This document shows, piece by piece, positions 31,892-38,829 of a stretch of DNA of 64,000 bases. The notes below the pieces were generated by a model. The model was not told the DNA's origin. It made no database searches and saw only the letters and a list, made by a program, of their open reading frames with translations. The first letter of the stretch is position 1, and every line of letters begins with the position of its first letter. Origin of the DNA: Pseudomonadota bacterium (lineage in GTDB: Archaea > Thermoplasmatota > SW-10-69-26 > JACQPN01 > JAJPHT01); assembly GCA_021325135.1 (NCBI GenBank), contig JAJPHT010000013.1, positions 99,815 through 163,814 on the forward strand, in the 5' to 3' direction. The position numbers were made by a program, and so were the translations under genes.

Positions 31892-32464
31892 TTACATCCG
31901 GCACGCCGCGATGAAGTTCCGGAACACCGTCTCGCCGTGCTCCGTGTGCTCGACCTCGGGGTGGAACTGCACCGCGAAGCGCGGCTGCGTCTCGTGCTCC
32001 ATGGCCTGCATGGCGCAGTTGTCGCTGCGCGCGAGGAGGCGGAACCCGCGGGGCACGACGGAGACCTCGTCGTTGTGCGACTCCCACACCGTGCTCACCT
32101 TCGGGAAGCCCGCGAGGATGCGGCCCCCCGTCTCGTCCACGAGGGAAAGCCTGGCCTTGCCGAACTCGGGCGCCTTGGCCGGGGCGAGCGTGCCGCCGTA
32201 GTGCAGGCCCATGACCTGCGCGCCGGCGCAGATGCCCAGGATGGGGCAGGAGAGCTTGGCCAGGTAGGTGGGGTTCTCGCCCATGGTCTCCAGGGTGACG
32301 CCGCTGGGCGCGCCGCCGGAGAGCACGAGGCCGTCCACGTCCGCGAGCTTCTCCCACGGGGTTTCGCGGGGCACGATCTCGGTGTCCACGCCGAGGTACT
32401 TCAGCACGCGCCACTCGCGGTGGGTCCACTGGCCGCCGTTGTCGACGACGAGGATGCGGACCAT
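31892..32464 (-). CDS. guaA: GMP synthase glutaminase subunit-like (class I GATase), copy 2
   Basis: 190 residues, plainly related to copy 1 over its whole length (both start MVRIxVVDNGGQWTHREWRV and end FRNFIxACR). Cys79 (LGICAGAQVM), His168 and Glu170 (VQFHPEVEHTEHGETVF) are intact. A TATA box (GTTTAAAC) 28 bases before the ATG is shared with the divergent gene. Which copy serves GMP synthase cannot be told from sequence alone. Confidence 0.85.
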   Translation of the reverse strand: MVRILVVDNGGQWTHREWRVLKYLGVDTEIVPRETPWEKLADVDGLVLSGGAPSGVTLETMGENPTYLAKLSCPILGICAGAQVMGLHYGGTLAPAKAPEFGKARLSLVDETGGRILAGFPKVSTVWESHNDEVSVVPRGFRLLARSDNCAMQAMEHETQPRFAVQFHPEVEHTEHGETVFRNFIAACRM

Positions 32465-32487
32465 CGCTCGCCAATGCGGGCGTCCGC

Positions 32488-32495
32488 GTTTAAAC
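32488..32495. promoter_or_regulatory. Palindromic TATA box shared by divergent genes
   Basis: GTTTAAAC is its own complement. It lies 28 bases before ATG 32464 (minus) and 29 before ATG 32521 (plus). Confidence 0.65.
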
Positions 32496-32520
32496 ATGCC
32501 CCGCCGAAGCCGACAGCCTC

Positions 32521-32889
32521 ATGCCCGCTTCCCGCCGAGCCCCGAGCATGGCCATGAGCCTGAGGCCGTTGGGCTGGATGGCCACGCTGTTCCTCTGCCT
32601 GGCCGTGATGGACCTCGCCTACGTCGACCCCGGGCTGGGGCGCATGGTGGGGATCGTGCTGGCGGTGGCGGCGCTCGCCGCGCTCTGGCTCCTCGTGCTG
32701 CTGGACGTGCTCCAGCGCCGCGACCTCGCCGCGGGGCAGAAGCTCCTCTGGGGCCTGCTGGGGCTCCTCTCTCCCGTGGGGCCTGGCGTCTACTACGTCG
32801 TGCGCCGCCGCCTCGCGCGCCCCGCGCCTCCTCCCCGGGAGCGGCCGCCCAGCGCGTACCGAGTGCACGACCCGTTCCACCGCCACTGA
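32521..32889 (+). CDS. Small membrane protein
   Basis: 122 residues from ATG 32521. Two strong membrane helices (about 18-35 and 42-63), a weaker third (LWGLLGLLSPVGPGVYYVVR), then a basic, Pro-rich tail (RPAPPPRERPPSAYRVHDPF). The GPGVYY pattern is like PLD-nuclease N-terminal/short membrane proteins (PLDc_N type), a weak resemblance. Confidence 0.6.
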   Translation: MPASRRAPSMAMSLRPLGWMATLFLCLAVMDLAYVDPGLGRMVGIVLAVAALAALWLLVLLDVLQRRDLAAGQKLLWGLLGLLSPVGPGVYYVVRRRLARPAPPPRERPPSAYRVHDPFHRH

Positions 32890-33008
32890 TCCGTTTGCGG
32901 GGCAAACACTCGCTCCGTGATGCCTTCCGGCGACGTGGGAGAGCGCGGCGCTCGCCGTGCTCGCGGTCGCGGCCCTCGGCTTCGCGGCGCCGCCTCGAAC
33001 GCCTCCGC

Positions 33009-33848
33009 CTAGGGCGGCATGGCGCGCAGGAGGTTGCGCGCCATGTTCACGTTCGAGAACTCGCCCGCCGAGATCCACGTGATCGTCTGCTCGCGCCCGA
33101 GCAGCTCGCGCGCGATCCGGTGGGCGGTCCACCCTTTCTCCTTCAGCGCGTGCGCCCGGCGCCGCAGGCCGTCGAAGTGGTCCGCCGTCTCCATGAGGCG
33201 CTTGCGCGGCCGCTCCACGATGGGCCCGTGCGCGGGGTAGAGCACCACGGGGTCGATCTCCGCCATGCGGCGCAAGCTATCAATCTCCGTGGCGACGTCC
33301 TCCGCGAGCCGCGCCGCGCGGAACTTCCCCATGTACGCGTCGCCCGAGAAAAGCGCGCCCGTCGACTCGTCGAGGTACGCGACGTGGTCCGCGCTGTGGC
33401 CCGGCGTGGGGACGACGCGGAACGAGCGCCCTCCGGCGCGGATCGTCCCCTGCGCGGGCCTCGCGCCCATGCCCTTCTCCCTGGGGTAGCCCCAGAAGAC
33501 CTGGCGGTACGCGGGGAAGGGCGGCGTGCCCTCGGCGAGGAAGCGCGTGGCCAGGGGCGGCGCGAACGTCTCCACCTCGGGGCCCAGGAGCGCGTGGTTG
33601 CCCACGTGGTCCTCGTGCTCGTGGGTGGTGAGGCACGCGCGCACGGGGCGCGACGCGAGGAAGCGCGCGACCTCGCGGCGGGCGCGCGACATGCCGGAGT
33701 CCACGAGCACGTCGCCCGCGCGGTAGACGCTCACCCAGACCTTGAGCGCGCCGGGGACCGCGAGCGCCGCGTGGTGGCGCTCCACGTCGCCGTGCCGCTC
33801 CAGCCGCTCCGCGATGGGCACGCCCAGGCATCCGCCGCCCGGGGCCAT
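33009..33848 (-). CDS. Metallo-beta-lactamase-fold hydrolase
   Basis: 279 residues. Zinc ligands: THEHEDHVGNHALL (HxHxDH), His in PTPGHSADHVAYLD, Asp in ALFSGDAYMG and His in VVLYPAHGPIV. A C-terminal helical part (RRRAHALKEKGWTAHRIARE) resembles the winged end of LACTB2/RNase Z-like members. Substrate unknown; glyoxalase II, esterase and nuclease activities all occur in this fold. A 119-base gap separates it from the convergent 32521 gene; that gap has only a short hairpin (GTTTGC-GGG-GCAAAC, 32893-32907). Confidence 0.88.
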   Translation of the reverse strand: MAPGGGCLGVPIAERLERHGDVERHHAALAVPGALKVWVSVYRAGDVLVDSGMSRARREVARFLASRPVRACLTTHEHEDHVGNHALLGPEVETFAPPLATRFLAEGTPPFPAYRQVFWGYPREKGMGARPAQGTIRAGGRSFRVVPTPGHSADHVAYLDESTGALFSGDAYMGKFRAARLAEDVATEIDSLRRMAEIDPVVLYPAHGPIVERPRKRLMETADHFDGLRRRAHALKEKGWTAHRIARELLGREQTITWISAGEFSNVNMARNLLRAMPP

Positions 33849-33867
33849 GGGTCTTTTCCCTTCGCCG

Positions 33868-34440
33868 CTACCGGTCCTGCGGGGCCCGGCGGTTCGCCAG
33901 CGCGTGGCGGATGAGCGCGCCGTAGCGCTGCGCGAGGTCGGCCGAGAGCACGGCGATGGCGAGCACGTAGAGCCACGGGTTGAGGCCCCAGAGGATGCCG
34001 TAGAAGGTCACGACGACGCCCACGGTGCCCGACGTGCGCGAGAGCCGGTTGTGGACGCCCAGGGCGCCCAGCGCGCGCTGCGAGAGGAAGTTCGCCGAGA
34101 CGTAGAGCACGGCGAAGGCGAGGATGATGGGCAGGTTCGCCATCACGAGGTCGGGCCGGAAGAGCCACGTCCAGACGGGCAGGCTCGCGTAGAAGACGAG
34201 GTCCGCCGCGCTGTCCACGTTGGCGCCGAAGCGCGACGCGGTGCCGAGATATCGCGCCAGCGGCCCGTCGAGCACGTCGGTGAGGACGGCGAGGAGGACG
34301 AGGATGGCGAACTGCGGCGCGTCGCGGCGCCAGGCGGCGCCGTAGGTCAGCCCCACGAACGCGACGCGGAGGAAGGAGAGCGCGTGCGGCAGGTAGCCGA
34401 CCAGCCGGGGGCGCGCCGCGCCGACTCTGCTCGTCTCCAC
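33868..34440 (-). CDS. CDP-alcohol phosphatidyltransferase family protein
   Basis: 190 residues from GTG 34440. The CDP-AP motif is perfect: DVLDGPLARYLGTASRFGAN then VDSAAD (D-x2-DG-x2-AR-x8-G-x3-D-x3-D). Six membrane segments. It makes a phosphodiester-linked polar lipid by replacing CMP of CDP-archaeol (or a CDP-alcohol) with an alcohol such as inositol phosphate, glycerol phosphate or serine. Start chosen by the TTAAGTAG box 26 bases upstream (34463-34470); GTG 34446 is the alternative. Confidence 0.88.
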   Translation of the reverse strand: METSRVGAARPRLVGYLPHALSFLRVAFVGLTYGAAWRRDAPQFAILVLLAVLTDVLDGPLARYLGTASRFGANVDSAADLVFYASLPVWTWLFRPDLVMANLPIILAFAVLYVSANFLSQRALGALGVHNRLSRTSGTVGVVVTFYGILWGLNPWLYVLAIAVLSADLAQRYGALIRHALANRRAPQDR

Positions 34441-34462
34441 GCTCACGGGAGGAAAGGGTCCG

Positions 34463-34470
34463 CTACTTAA
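34463..34470 (-). promoter_or_regulatory. TATA-like box for the CDP-alcohol phosphatidyltransferase
   Basis: TTAAGTAG on the minus strand, about 26 bases before GTG 34440. Confidence 0.55.
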
Positions 34471-34495
34471 CCGCTGCTGGACATCGCGCGATGCG

Positions 34496-35653
34496 TCACG
34501 GCTCCAGCGTGTAGCCCTCGCGGATCTCGAAGGGCGCCCCCATGCGGCCGGCAAAGCGGGCGGGGTCGAACGCGCTGATATCAACCCGTGGCTGGCGGCG
34601 CAGGAGAAGGGCCGCCAGCGCCTCGCCCGCCGCGGGCGCGCGCATGAAGCCGTGGCCGTTGCCGCCCGCGAGGAGCCAGAGGCCTGGAGCGTCCGGGTGC
34701 GGGCCCGCCAGCAGCAGGCGGTCCGGCGTGGCCGCGTCGACCCCCGCCCACCCCTCGGTGGGGCGCGCGGCGGCGAGGCCCGGCAGGCGGTGGGCGAGGC
34801 GGTGGCGCGAGGCGGAGAGGAACGCCTCGTCCGCGTCCTGCCGGTAGCGGTCCGGGTCCTCGGGCATCGTCGTCGTGCCGTCCCCCACGAGGAGCTGGCC
34901 GGGCCACGCGGGACGCAGGTAGAACCCCTGCGTCTCGTCGTGGAGGATGGGCACCTCGTGGGCGCCCGGCGCGGCGAAGCGCTGCGCCTGCGTGCGGTAG
35001 GGCAGGAGCGGCGCGTCGAGGCCCGCCTGCCGCAGGAGGCCGCGCGTCCACACGCCCGCCGCGAGCACGACGGCGTCGGCGTCCACGACCTTCCCTCCGG
35101 CGCGCAGCGCGATGCGGTCGCCCTCGCGCGCGAGGCTCGCGGGCGCGGAGACGACCTCGCCGCCCATGGCCTCCACCTGGAACGCGCGGGCCTCGCAGAG
35201 CATCCGCGGGAGCGCCCACCCGTCGCGCGGGTAGTGGATGCCCAAGGCCACGTCGTCCAGCCGGAGGCCCGCGTGGCGGGGCAGCTTCCGCAGCGCGTCG
35301 GGGTCCATCACCTGGGCGTCCGCGCCGTGCCGTCGCTGAAAGGCCGCGATGCGCTCCGCGGCGTCGGCCTGCGACGCGGTGACCAGCGTCGTGCTGCCCA
35401 CGGGGTACCAGCGGAAGGGCCACCCCTCCTCCTCCCCTTGCTTGGTCAGGGCGTCCAGCATCTCCATGGTGCGCCGGACCAGGGCCAGGCTCGTCTCGTG
35501 CCACATGCCTTCGCAGACGAGGCCCGCGCCGCGGCTGCTGGTGCCGCCCCCGATGGGGCCCCCCTCGACGAGGACGACCTCCGCGCCCGCCTCCAGCAGG
35601 TGGTACGCCGCCGAGGCCCCCAGGACCCCGCTCCCCACCACCGCGACGCGCAT
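34496..35653 (-). CDS. FAD-dependent oxidoreductase of the DAO (DadA/SoxB-like) family
   Basis: 385 residues. N-terminal dinucleotide motif MRVAVVGSGVLGASAAYHLL with VVLVEGG after it, the DAO signature SRGAGLVCEGMWHETSLALV, a later VVDADAVVLAAGVWTRGLL, and a C-terminal GLWLLAGGNGHGFMRAPAAG. Such enzymes oxidise secondary or tertiary amines (sarcosine, glycine, proline, D-amino acids) with O2 or a quinone. A leaderless promoter (GGCTTAAACC, 35678-35687) precedes it. Confidence 0.88.
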   Translation of the reverse strand: MRVAVVGSGVLGASAAYHLLEAGAEVVLVEGGPIGGGTSSRGAGLVCEGMWHETSLALVRRTMEMLDALTKQGEEEGWPFRWYPVGSTTLVTASQADAAERIAAFQRRHGADAQVMDPDALRKLPRHAGLRLDDVALGIHYPRDGWALPRMLCEARAFQVEAMGGEVVSAPASLAREGDRIALRAGGKVVDADAVVLAAGVWTRGLLRQAGLDAPLLPYRTQAQRFAAPGAHEVPILHDETQGFYLRPAWPGQLLVGDGTTTMPEDPDRYRQDADEAFLSASRHRLAHRLPGLAAARPTEGWAGVDAATPDRLLLAGPHPDAPGLWLLAGGNGHGFMRAPAAGEALAALLLRRQPRVDISAFDPARFAGRMGAPFEIREGYTLEP

Positions 35654-35677
35654 GGCGCCCGGAAGCGCGCGGGGCCG

Positions 35678-35687
35678 GTTTAAGCCC
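35678..35687 (-). promoter_or_regulatory. TATA-like box for the DAO-family oxidoreductase
   Basis: Minus-strand GGCTTAAACC, 28-29 bases before ATG 35653. Confidence 0.6.
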
Positions 35688-35708
35688 CTTCGGCCCGCGG
35701 GCGCGGGC

Positions 35709-35731
35709 GATCGTCCAAAGGGGTACCAACT
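35709..35731 (-). promoter_or_regulatory. Repeated upstream motif, copy 1
   Basis: Minus strand AGTTGGTACCCCTTTGGACG followed by ATC. Copy 2 is at 35890-35911. It lies about 30 bases upstream of the TATA box of the oxidoreductase gene, where an activator site would be expected. Confidence 0.5.
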
Positions 35732-35798
35732 TCGTTATACCAGCCTGGAGGGACCGCTGGCCCAGAGAGCGCACGGGGTGACGCCCCGCCGCTCCACC

Positions 35799-35846
35799 CC
35801 CCGGACGGGGCGCCTCCCACCGCCTCCCGAAGCGCCCCGTCCGGGG
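35799..35846. repeat. Inverted repeat with perfect 15-bp arms
   Basis: CCCCGGACGGGGCGC (35799-35813) and GCGCCCCGTCCGGGG (35832-35846) with an 18-base loop. It lies just downstream (minus strand) of a TTTAAAA box at 35854-35860, so it may be part of a short transcript, an operator, or a terminator-like structure. Confidence 0.6.
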
Positions 35847-35853
35847 ACCTCCC

Positions 35854-35860
35854 TTTTAAA
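35854..35860 (-). promoter_or_regulatory. TATA-like box without a recognised gene
   Basis: Minus strand TTTAAAA, about 35 bases downstream of motif copy 2, repeating the layout at 35678-35731. No gene follows before the oxidoreductase promoter. Confidence 0.4.
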
Positions 35861-35889
35861 GACCCCTCCTCTCCCCTGGCGGAGCCCGG

Positions 35890-35911
35890 CATCGTCCAAA
35901 GGGGTTCAACT
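35890..35911 (-). promoter_or_regulatory. Repeated upstream motif, copy 2
   Basis: Minus strand AGTTGAACCCCTTTGGACGA followed by TG. It differs from copy 1 only around GGTAC/GAAC. GGATATCC stands just upstream of it, as GGTATAAC does for copy 1. Confidence 0.5.
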
Positions 35912-36067
35912 GAGGATATCCCCCCTCGGGGCAAGGTTGGCTCAGCAGCCGCGGCGGGCGCGAAGGCGCCTGCCCTGAGCCGTTGCCTGGGTTGCCCCCC
36001 TCCGGGTCGGACTTGCCGGTCCTCCCGCATCCCCGCCCGGTCCGTTGCCGCGGACCGGGCCTCCTTC

Positions 36068-36766
36068 TCACGCGCGAAGGCGCGTCCACCCTTCGACGAC
36101 GCGGCGGGCCGCCCGCGCCGTCTCGGCCTCGCGCTCCCGCGCCTCGCGAAGGATCTCCTCCACCTGGACGCCCGCGGCCTCCAGGTCCTTCCGCTCCCCC
36201 TCCAGGATGCGCTCCAGCGCGGCGGGCTCGAAGTCCAGGTGGAACTGGAGCGCGTAGGTCGCCGGCCCGAGGCGGAACGCCTGCTCCGCGTAGAGCCGCG
36301 ACGAGGCCAGGCGCGTCGCCCCGGGCGGAGGCGCGTAGGTGTCGTGGTGCAGGTGCATGGCGCGCGGGGGGAGCCCGCCCACCACGGAATCGCGCGCCGC
36401 CTCGGGCGCCCAGCGCAGGTCGTGGAACCCCACCTCGGGCCCCGCGCCGCCGGGCATCGCGCGGCCCCCCAGCGCGTGCGCGACCAGCTGCGCGCCGAGG
36501 CACACGCCCAGGATGGGCACGCGGCCGTGGGACGCGCGGAGCAGGTCCATGACGCGCGCCATCCACGGCCCCGTGGTGATATCATAGACCGAGGGCGCGC
36601 CGCCCAGGACGATGACGCCCTCGAACCCCTCGGGCGTCGCGGGCACCGCCTCGCCCGCCCACGCCTGCACGACGCGCGCCTCGACGCCGGCCTCCGCCAG
36701 GGGCGCCGCGAAGAGGCCCAGCCCCTCCAGGGGCGCGTTCTGGACGACCAGCGCGCGCCGCGTCAC
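36068..36766 (-). CDS. Class I glutamine amidotransferase-like protein
   Basis: 232 residues from GTG 36766. GATase core: VIVLGGAPSVYD, nucleophile Cys89 (ILGVCLGAQLVAHALGG), and His/Glu in YALQFHLDFEPA. The pattern LVVQNAPLEGLGLFAAPLAE at the start is that of the stand-alone GATase family related to GMP synthase, some members of which hydrolyse gamma-glutamyl compounds. The C-terminal helices form an extra lid. Its start overlaps the thioesterase stop by four bases. Confidence 0.85.
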   Translation of the reverse strand: MTRRALVVQNAPLEGLGLFAAPLAEAGVEARVVQAWAGEAVPATPEGFEGVIVLGGAPSVYDITTGPWMARVMDLLRASHGRVPILGVCLGAQLVAHALGGRAMPGGAGPEVGFHDLRWAPEAARDSVVGGLPPRAMHLHHDTYAPPPGATRLASSRLYAEQAFRLGPATYALQFHLDFEPAALERILEGERKDLEAAGVQVEEILREAREREAETARAARRVVEGWTRLRA

Positions 36767-37149
36767 GTCCGCACCGCCCAGACGCCCGTGGCGCGCGCGA
36801 GCACCTCGCCCGACTCGCCGACGATCTCGCCCGAGGGGAACGCCGCGAGCTTGCCGCGCCGGTCCACGCGCGCCCGCGCGACGAGGCGCTCTCCGGGCTT
36901 CCCGGGCCGCAGGAAGTCGGTGGTCAACGACTGCGTGGCGCACCACTCCCCCTCCTCCAGCGTCGCGACGACGGCCGCGCCCAGGGCGAAGTCCAGGAGC
37001 CCAGCGGTGACGCCGCCGTGGATCCAGCCGCCCATGTTGGCGTGCCGCTTCGCCGTGGGGAGCCGCACCTCGACGCCCTGGTCCGTGATCCTGAACTCCT
37101 CGATGCCCAGGAGGTCGGAGTACGATTCGATGGAGTCGAGGGTTTCCAC
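36763..37149 (-). CDS. PaaI-like hotdog thioesterase
   Basis: 128 residues. Hotdog signature NMGGWIHGGVTAGLLDFALG with a later TDFLRPGKPGERLVARARV and GEVLARATGVWAV. Such enzymes hydrolyse acyl-CoA thioesters, often phenylacetyl-type or medium-chain. Translationally coupled to the glutamine amidotransferase (four-base overlap). Confidence 0.88.
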   Translation of the reverse strand: METLDSIESYSDLLGIEEFRITDQGVEVRLPTAKRHANMGGWIHGGVTAGLLDFALGAAVVATLEEGEWCATQSLTTDFLRPGKPGERLVARARVDRRGKLAAFPSGEIVGESGEVLARATGVWAVRT

Positions 37150-37212
37150 GAGGGCGCGAGGGGCAGGCGCGACAAAAGCCCTTGGGCGGGCCCGCGTCTT
37201 CTGGCGCCGCCG

Positions 37213-37398
37213 TCACGCCTTGCGGACGCGGCGCTTGGCCTCGCGCAGCCGCGCGGCGGTGGCGCGCAGCGCGGCCTCGCCGGCCTCGCGCTCCTCCCGC
37301 GTGCGGGCGCGACGCAGGCGCTCCCAGGCGGCGTCGTGCTCGGCCTGGGCGGTCGCCATCTCCTCGGCGCCTGGATCGTCGGCCCCCGCGCTTGCCAC
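37213..37398 (-). CDS. Small charged helical protein
   Basis: 61 residues from GTG 37398 (ATG 37359 would give 48). After a short acidic start, one long charged helix (ATAQAEHDAAWERLRRARTR, then REEREAGEAALRATAARLRE) and a basic end (KRRVRKA). Probably a coiled coil. Similar small proteins occur at 37497 and 51303-52189. Confidence 0.55.
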   Translation of the reverse strand: MASAGADDPGAEEMATAQAEHDAAWERLRRARTREEREAGEAALRATAARLREAKRRVRKA

Positions 37399-37496
37399 GC
37401 CGCGACCTTGGACGGGGGCCCGTCTTGTGCGTGCTGGACGGGGAGAAGCGTCACTCTGGACGTGGGCGGGGGTGGCGCATGGCCACGCGCGGCGGC

Positions 37497-37811
37497 TCAG
37501 GGTGGCGAGCGGCCACCCAGGCGGACCTCGCGCAGGGCGCGGCCCGCCTCGTGCAACGCGTCCTTGGCCCGGGCGAGCACCTCGAAGGCGGCCGGCTTCT
37601 CCTCCTCGGCGGCGCTGGCCACGCGCGCCGCGGCGTCGTCGTAGGCGGCCTGCGCCTCCTGGAGCCGGCGGCGGGCCGTCTCTTCGGGCGTGGGCCCGAC
37701 GGAGAATAGGGCGTCGGGGGCCTTGGGCGGGACGGCGAGGAAGACGCTCACGCTGGGCAGAGGGAGGGTGCCACGCAGCTTGGTCTTGAGGCTCTTGGGC
37801 ACGCGATTCAC
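37497..37811 (-). CDS. Small coiled-coil protein
   Basis: 104 residues from GTG 37811. A basic N-terminus (MNRVPKSLKTKLRGTLPLPS) precedes a proline-containing middle and an Ala/Glu-rich coiled coil (ETARRRLQEAQAAYDDAAAR, AFEVLARAKDALHEAGRALR). Not recognised; resembles the neighbour at 37213 and the cluster at 51.3-52.2 kb in style. Confidence 0.55.
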   Translation of the reverse strand: MNRVPKSLKTKLRGTLPLPSVSVFLAVPPKAPDALFSVGPTPEETARRRLQEAQAAYDDAAARVASAAEEEKPAAFEVLARAKDALHEAGRALREVRLGGRSPP

Positions 37812-37986
37812 GTCCTGTCGTGGCGCGGGGCTGGCCCGATCCGCGGGCTCCAAGGCGTGGAGCGGGCTTGAAGGGGGCGCTTGGCGGCGAAAGCGGAGAA
37901 CCCCCGCGCCCCGCCAGCGGCCCATCCCTGTCTCGCGGGCCTTCGGGGAGCGCGCCACAAGCGGAAACCCGCGTCCTTGATGGCCC

Positions 37987-38391
37987 ATGCGAACCCAGCC
38001 GTGGGCCAAGGGGCAGCCGTTGGACCTTCTGCTGGCGGACGACGACGAGGACACGCGCTTCATCGTCAAGCGCGCGCTGGCGAAGCTGGGCGCCGCGGTC
38101 CACGTCCACGAGGCCGCCAACGGGGAGGAGGCGTTGACGCTCCTGCGCGAGCGCCGCGTGGACGCGATCCTTACCGACTACCGCATGCCCCTCGCCACGG
38201 GCGTCGAGGTGCTCTGCTTCGCGCGCCACGCGCAGCCCCACGCGAAGCGCATCCTCATGAGCGGCACGCTGGAGGAGGCGGTCCTCCGCGAGGCCGCGCT
38301 GCCGGCGTGCCTGGACTTCTGCTTCGAGAAGCCGATGCAGCGCGAGGAGTGGATGAAGCTCCTCCGCCTGGGCCTGGAGATCGAGACCTAA
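37987..38391 (+). CDS. Single-domain response regulator
   Basis: 134 residues: receiver domain only. Acidic residues LLADDDEDTR (18-22), phospho-acceptor Asp64 in ILTDYRMP, Ser92 (ILMSGTLEE) and Lys115 (CFEKPMQRE). No output domain, so it would act by protein contact or as a phosphate relay. No kinase is adjacent; the nearest is at 14.6 kb. Confidence 0.88.
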   Translation: MRTQPWAKGQPLDLLLADDDEDTRFIVKRALAKLGAAVHVHEAANGEEALTLLRERRVDAILTDYRMPLATGVEVLCFARHAQPHAKRILMSGTLEEAVLREAALPACLDFCFEKPMQREEWMKLLRLGLEIET

Positions 38392-38435
38392 GTCCAGCGC
38401 GGGCGCGCCGGCATTCTTCGGGGCCGGCTGGTCAA

Positions 38436-38443
38436 ACTATATT
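38436..38443 (+). promoter_or_regulatory. TATA box for the leader peptide and ASCH gene
   Basis: ACTATATT, centred near 38440, 28-29 bases before ATG 38469. One of the few clear A+T boxes in this stretch. Confidence 0.6.
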
Positions 38444-38468
38444 GCGATCAAACGCAAGCCGGGGCTCC

Positions 38469-38519
38469 ATGACCGACCCCGAGACGCAGGCTGCCCTGGA
38501 CGCGCACGCGCACCTCTGA
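38469..38519 (+). CDS. 16-codon leader ORF
   Basis: MTDPETQAALDAHAHL then TGA. Its ATG sits at the leaderless distance from a good TATA box, and it ends four bases before the ASCH start, in another frame. It may be a leader peptide controlling translation of the ASCH gene, or simply a fortuitous first ATG. Confidence 0.45.
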   Translation: MTDPETQAALDAHAHL

Positions 38520-38523
38520 TCCC

Positions 38524-38829
38524 ATGGCGCGGATCGACCTCCCCTTCCAGCCCCGCTGGCGCCCCGCGGTGCTTTCCGGAGAGAAGACCACCACCGTGCG
38601 GACGCGCCGCTTCGGCGCCGAGGGCGACTCGTTCACGGTGGAGGGCATCGCGTTCCGCCTGACGCTCGTGGAGGCGATGCCCCTCGCCAAGGCGCGCGAC
38701 CTCGTCTGGCGCGAGGAGGGCATGCGGAGCCCCGAGGAGTTCGAGGCCGTCTGGGCGGAGAACCATCCGACGCGCGGCTTCCGCGGCGCGGACTCCGTGT
38801 GGGTGCATCGCTTCGTGCGCGAGAGCTAA
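38524..38829 (+). CDS. ASCH domain protein
   Basis: 101 residues. The ASCH pattern is LPFQPRWRPAVLSGEKTTTV then RTRRFGAEGDSF, and a final FRGADSVWVHRF. ASCH is a PUA-like beta-barrel that binds RNA; some bacterial members are N4-acetylcytidine amidohydrolases or ribonucleases. The TTTVR stretch fits this group. Its stop overlaps that of the convergent CitE-like gene by four bases (CTAA). Confidence 0.8.
   Translation: MARIDLPFQPRWRPAVLSGEKTTTVRTRRFGAEGDSFTVEGIAFRLTLVEAMPLAKARDLVWREEGMRSPEEFEAVWAENHPTRGFRGADSVWVHRFVRES

Larger units (their letters stand above)
35654..36067. other. 414-bp intergenic region with repeated promoter elements
   Basis: No convincing gene; an open minus-strand frame is present but lacks family features. 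It holds two copies of a 22-bp motif, each followed downstream (minus strand) by a TTTAAA-type box, and a 15-bp-stem hairpin between them. Details are in the separate entries. Confidence 0.55.

Noticed and set aside
32890..33008. A short frame encoding a hydrophobic Ala/Leu-rich stretch between two convergent genes.
   Set aside because: No start codon with a promoter, and it runs into the antisense of the MBL gene; I see only a small hairpin here.
35680..36585. Open minus-strand frame through the gap before the oxidase gene.
   Set aside because: It runs antisense or out of frame into the amidotransferase gene and covers the hairpin; codon use in the gap part is not GC3-biased.
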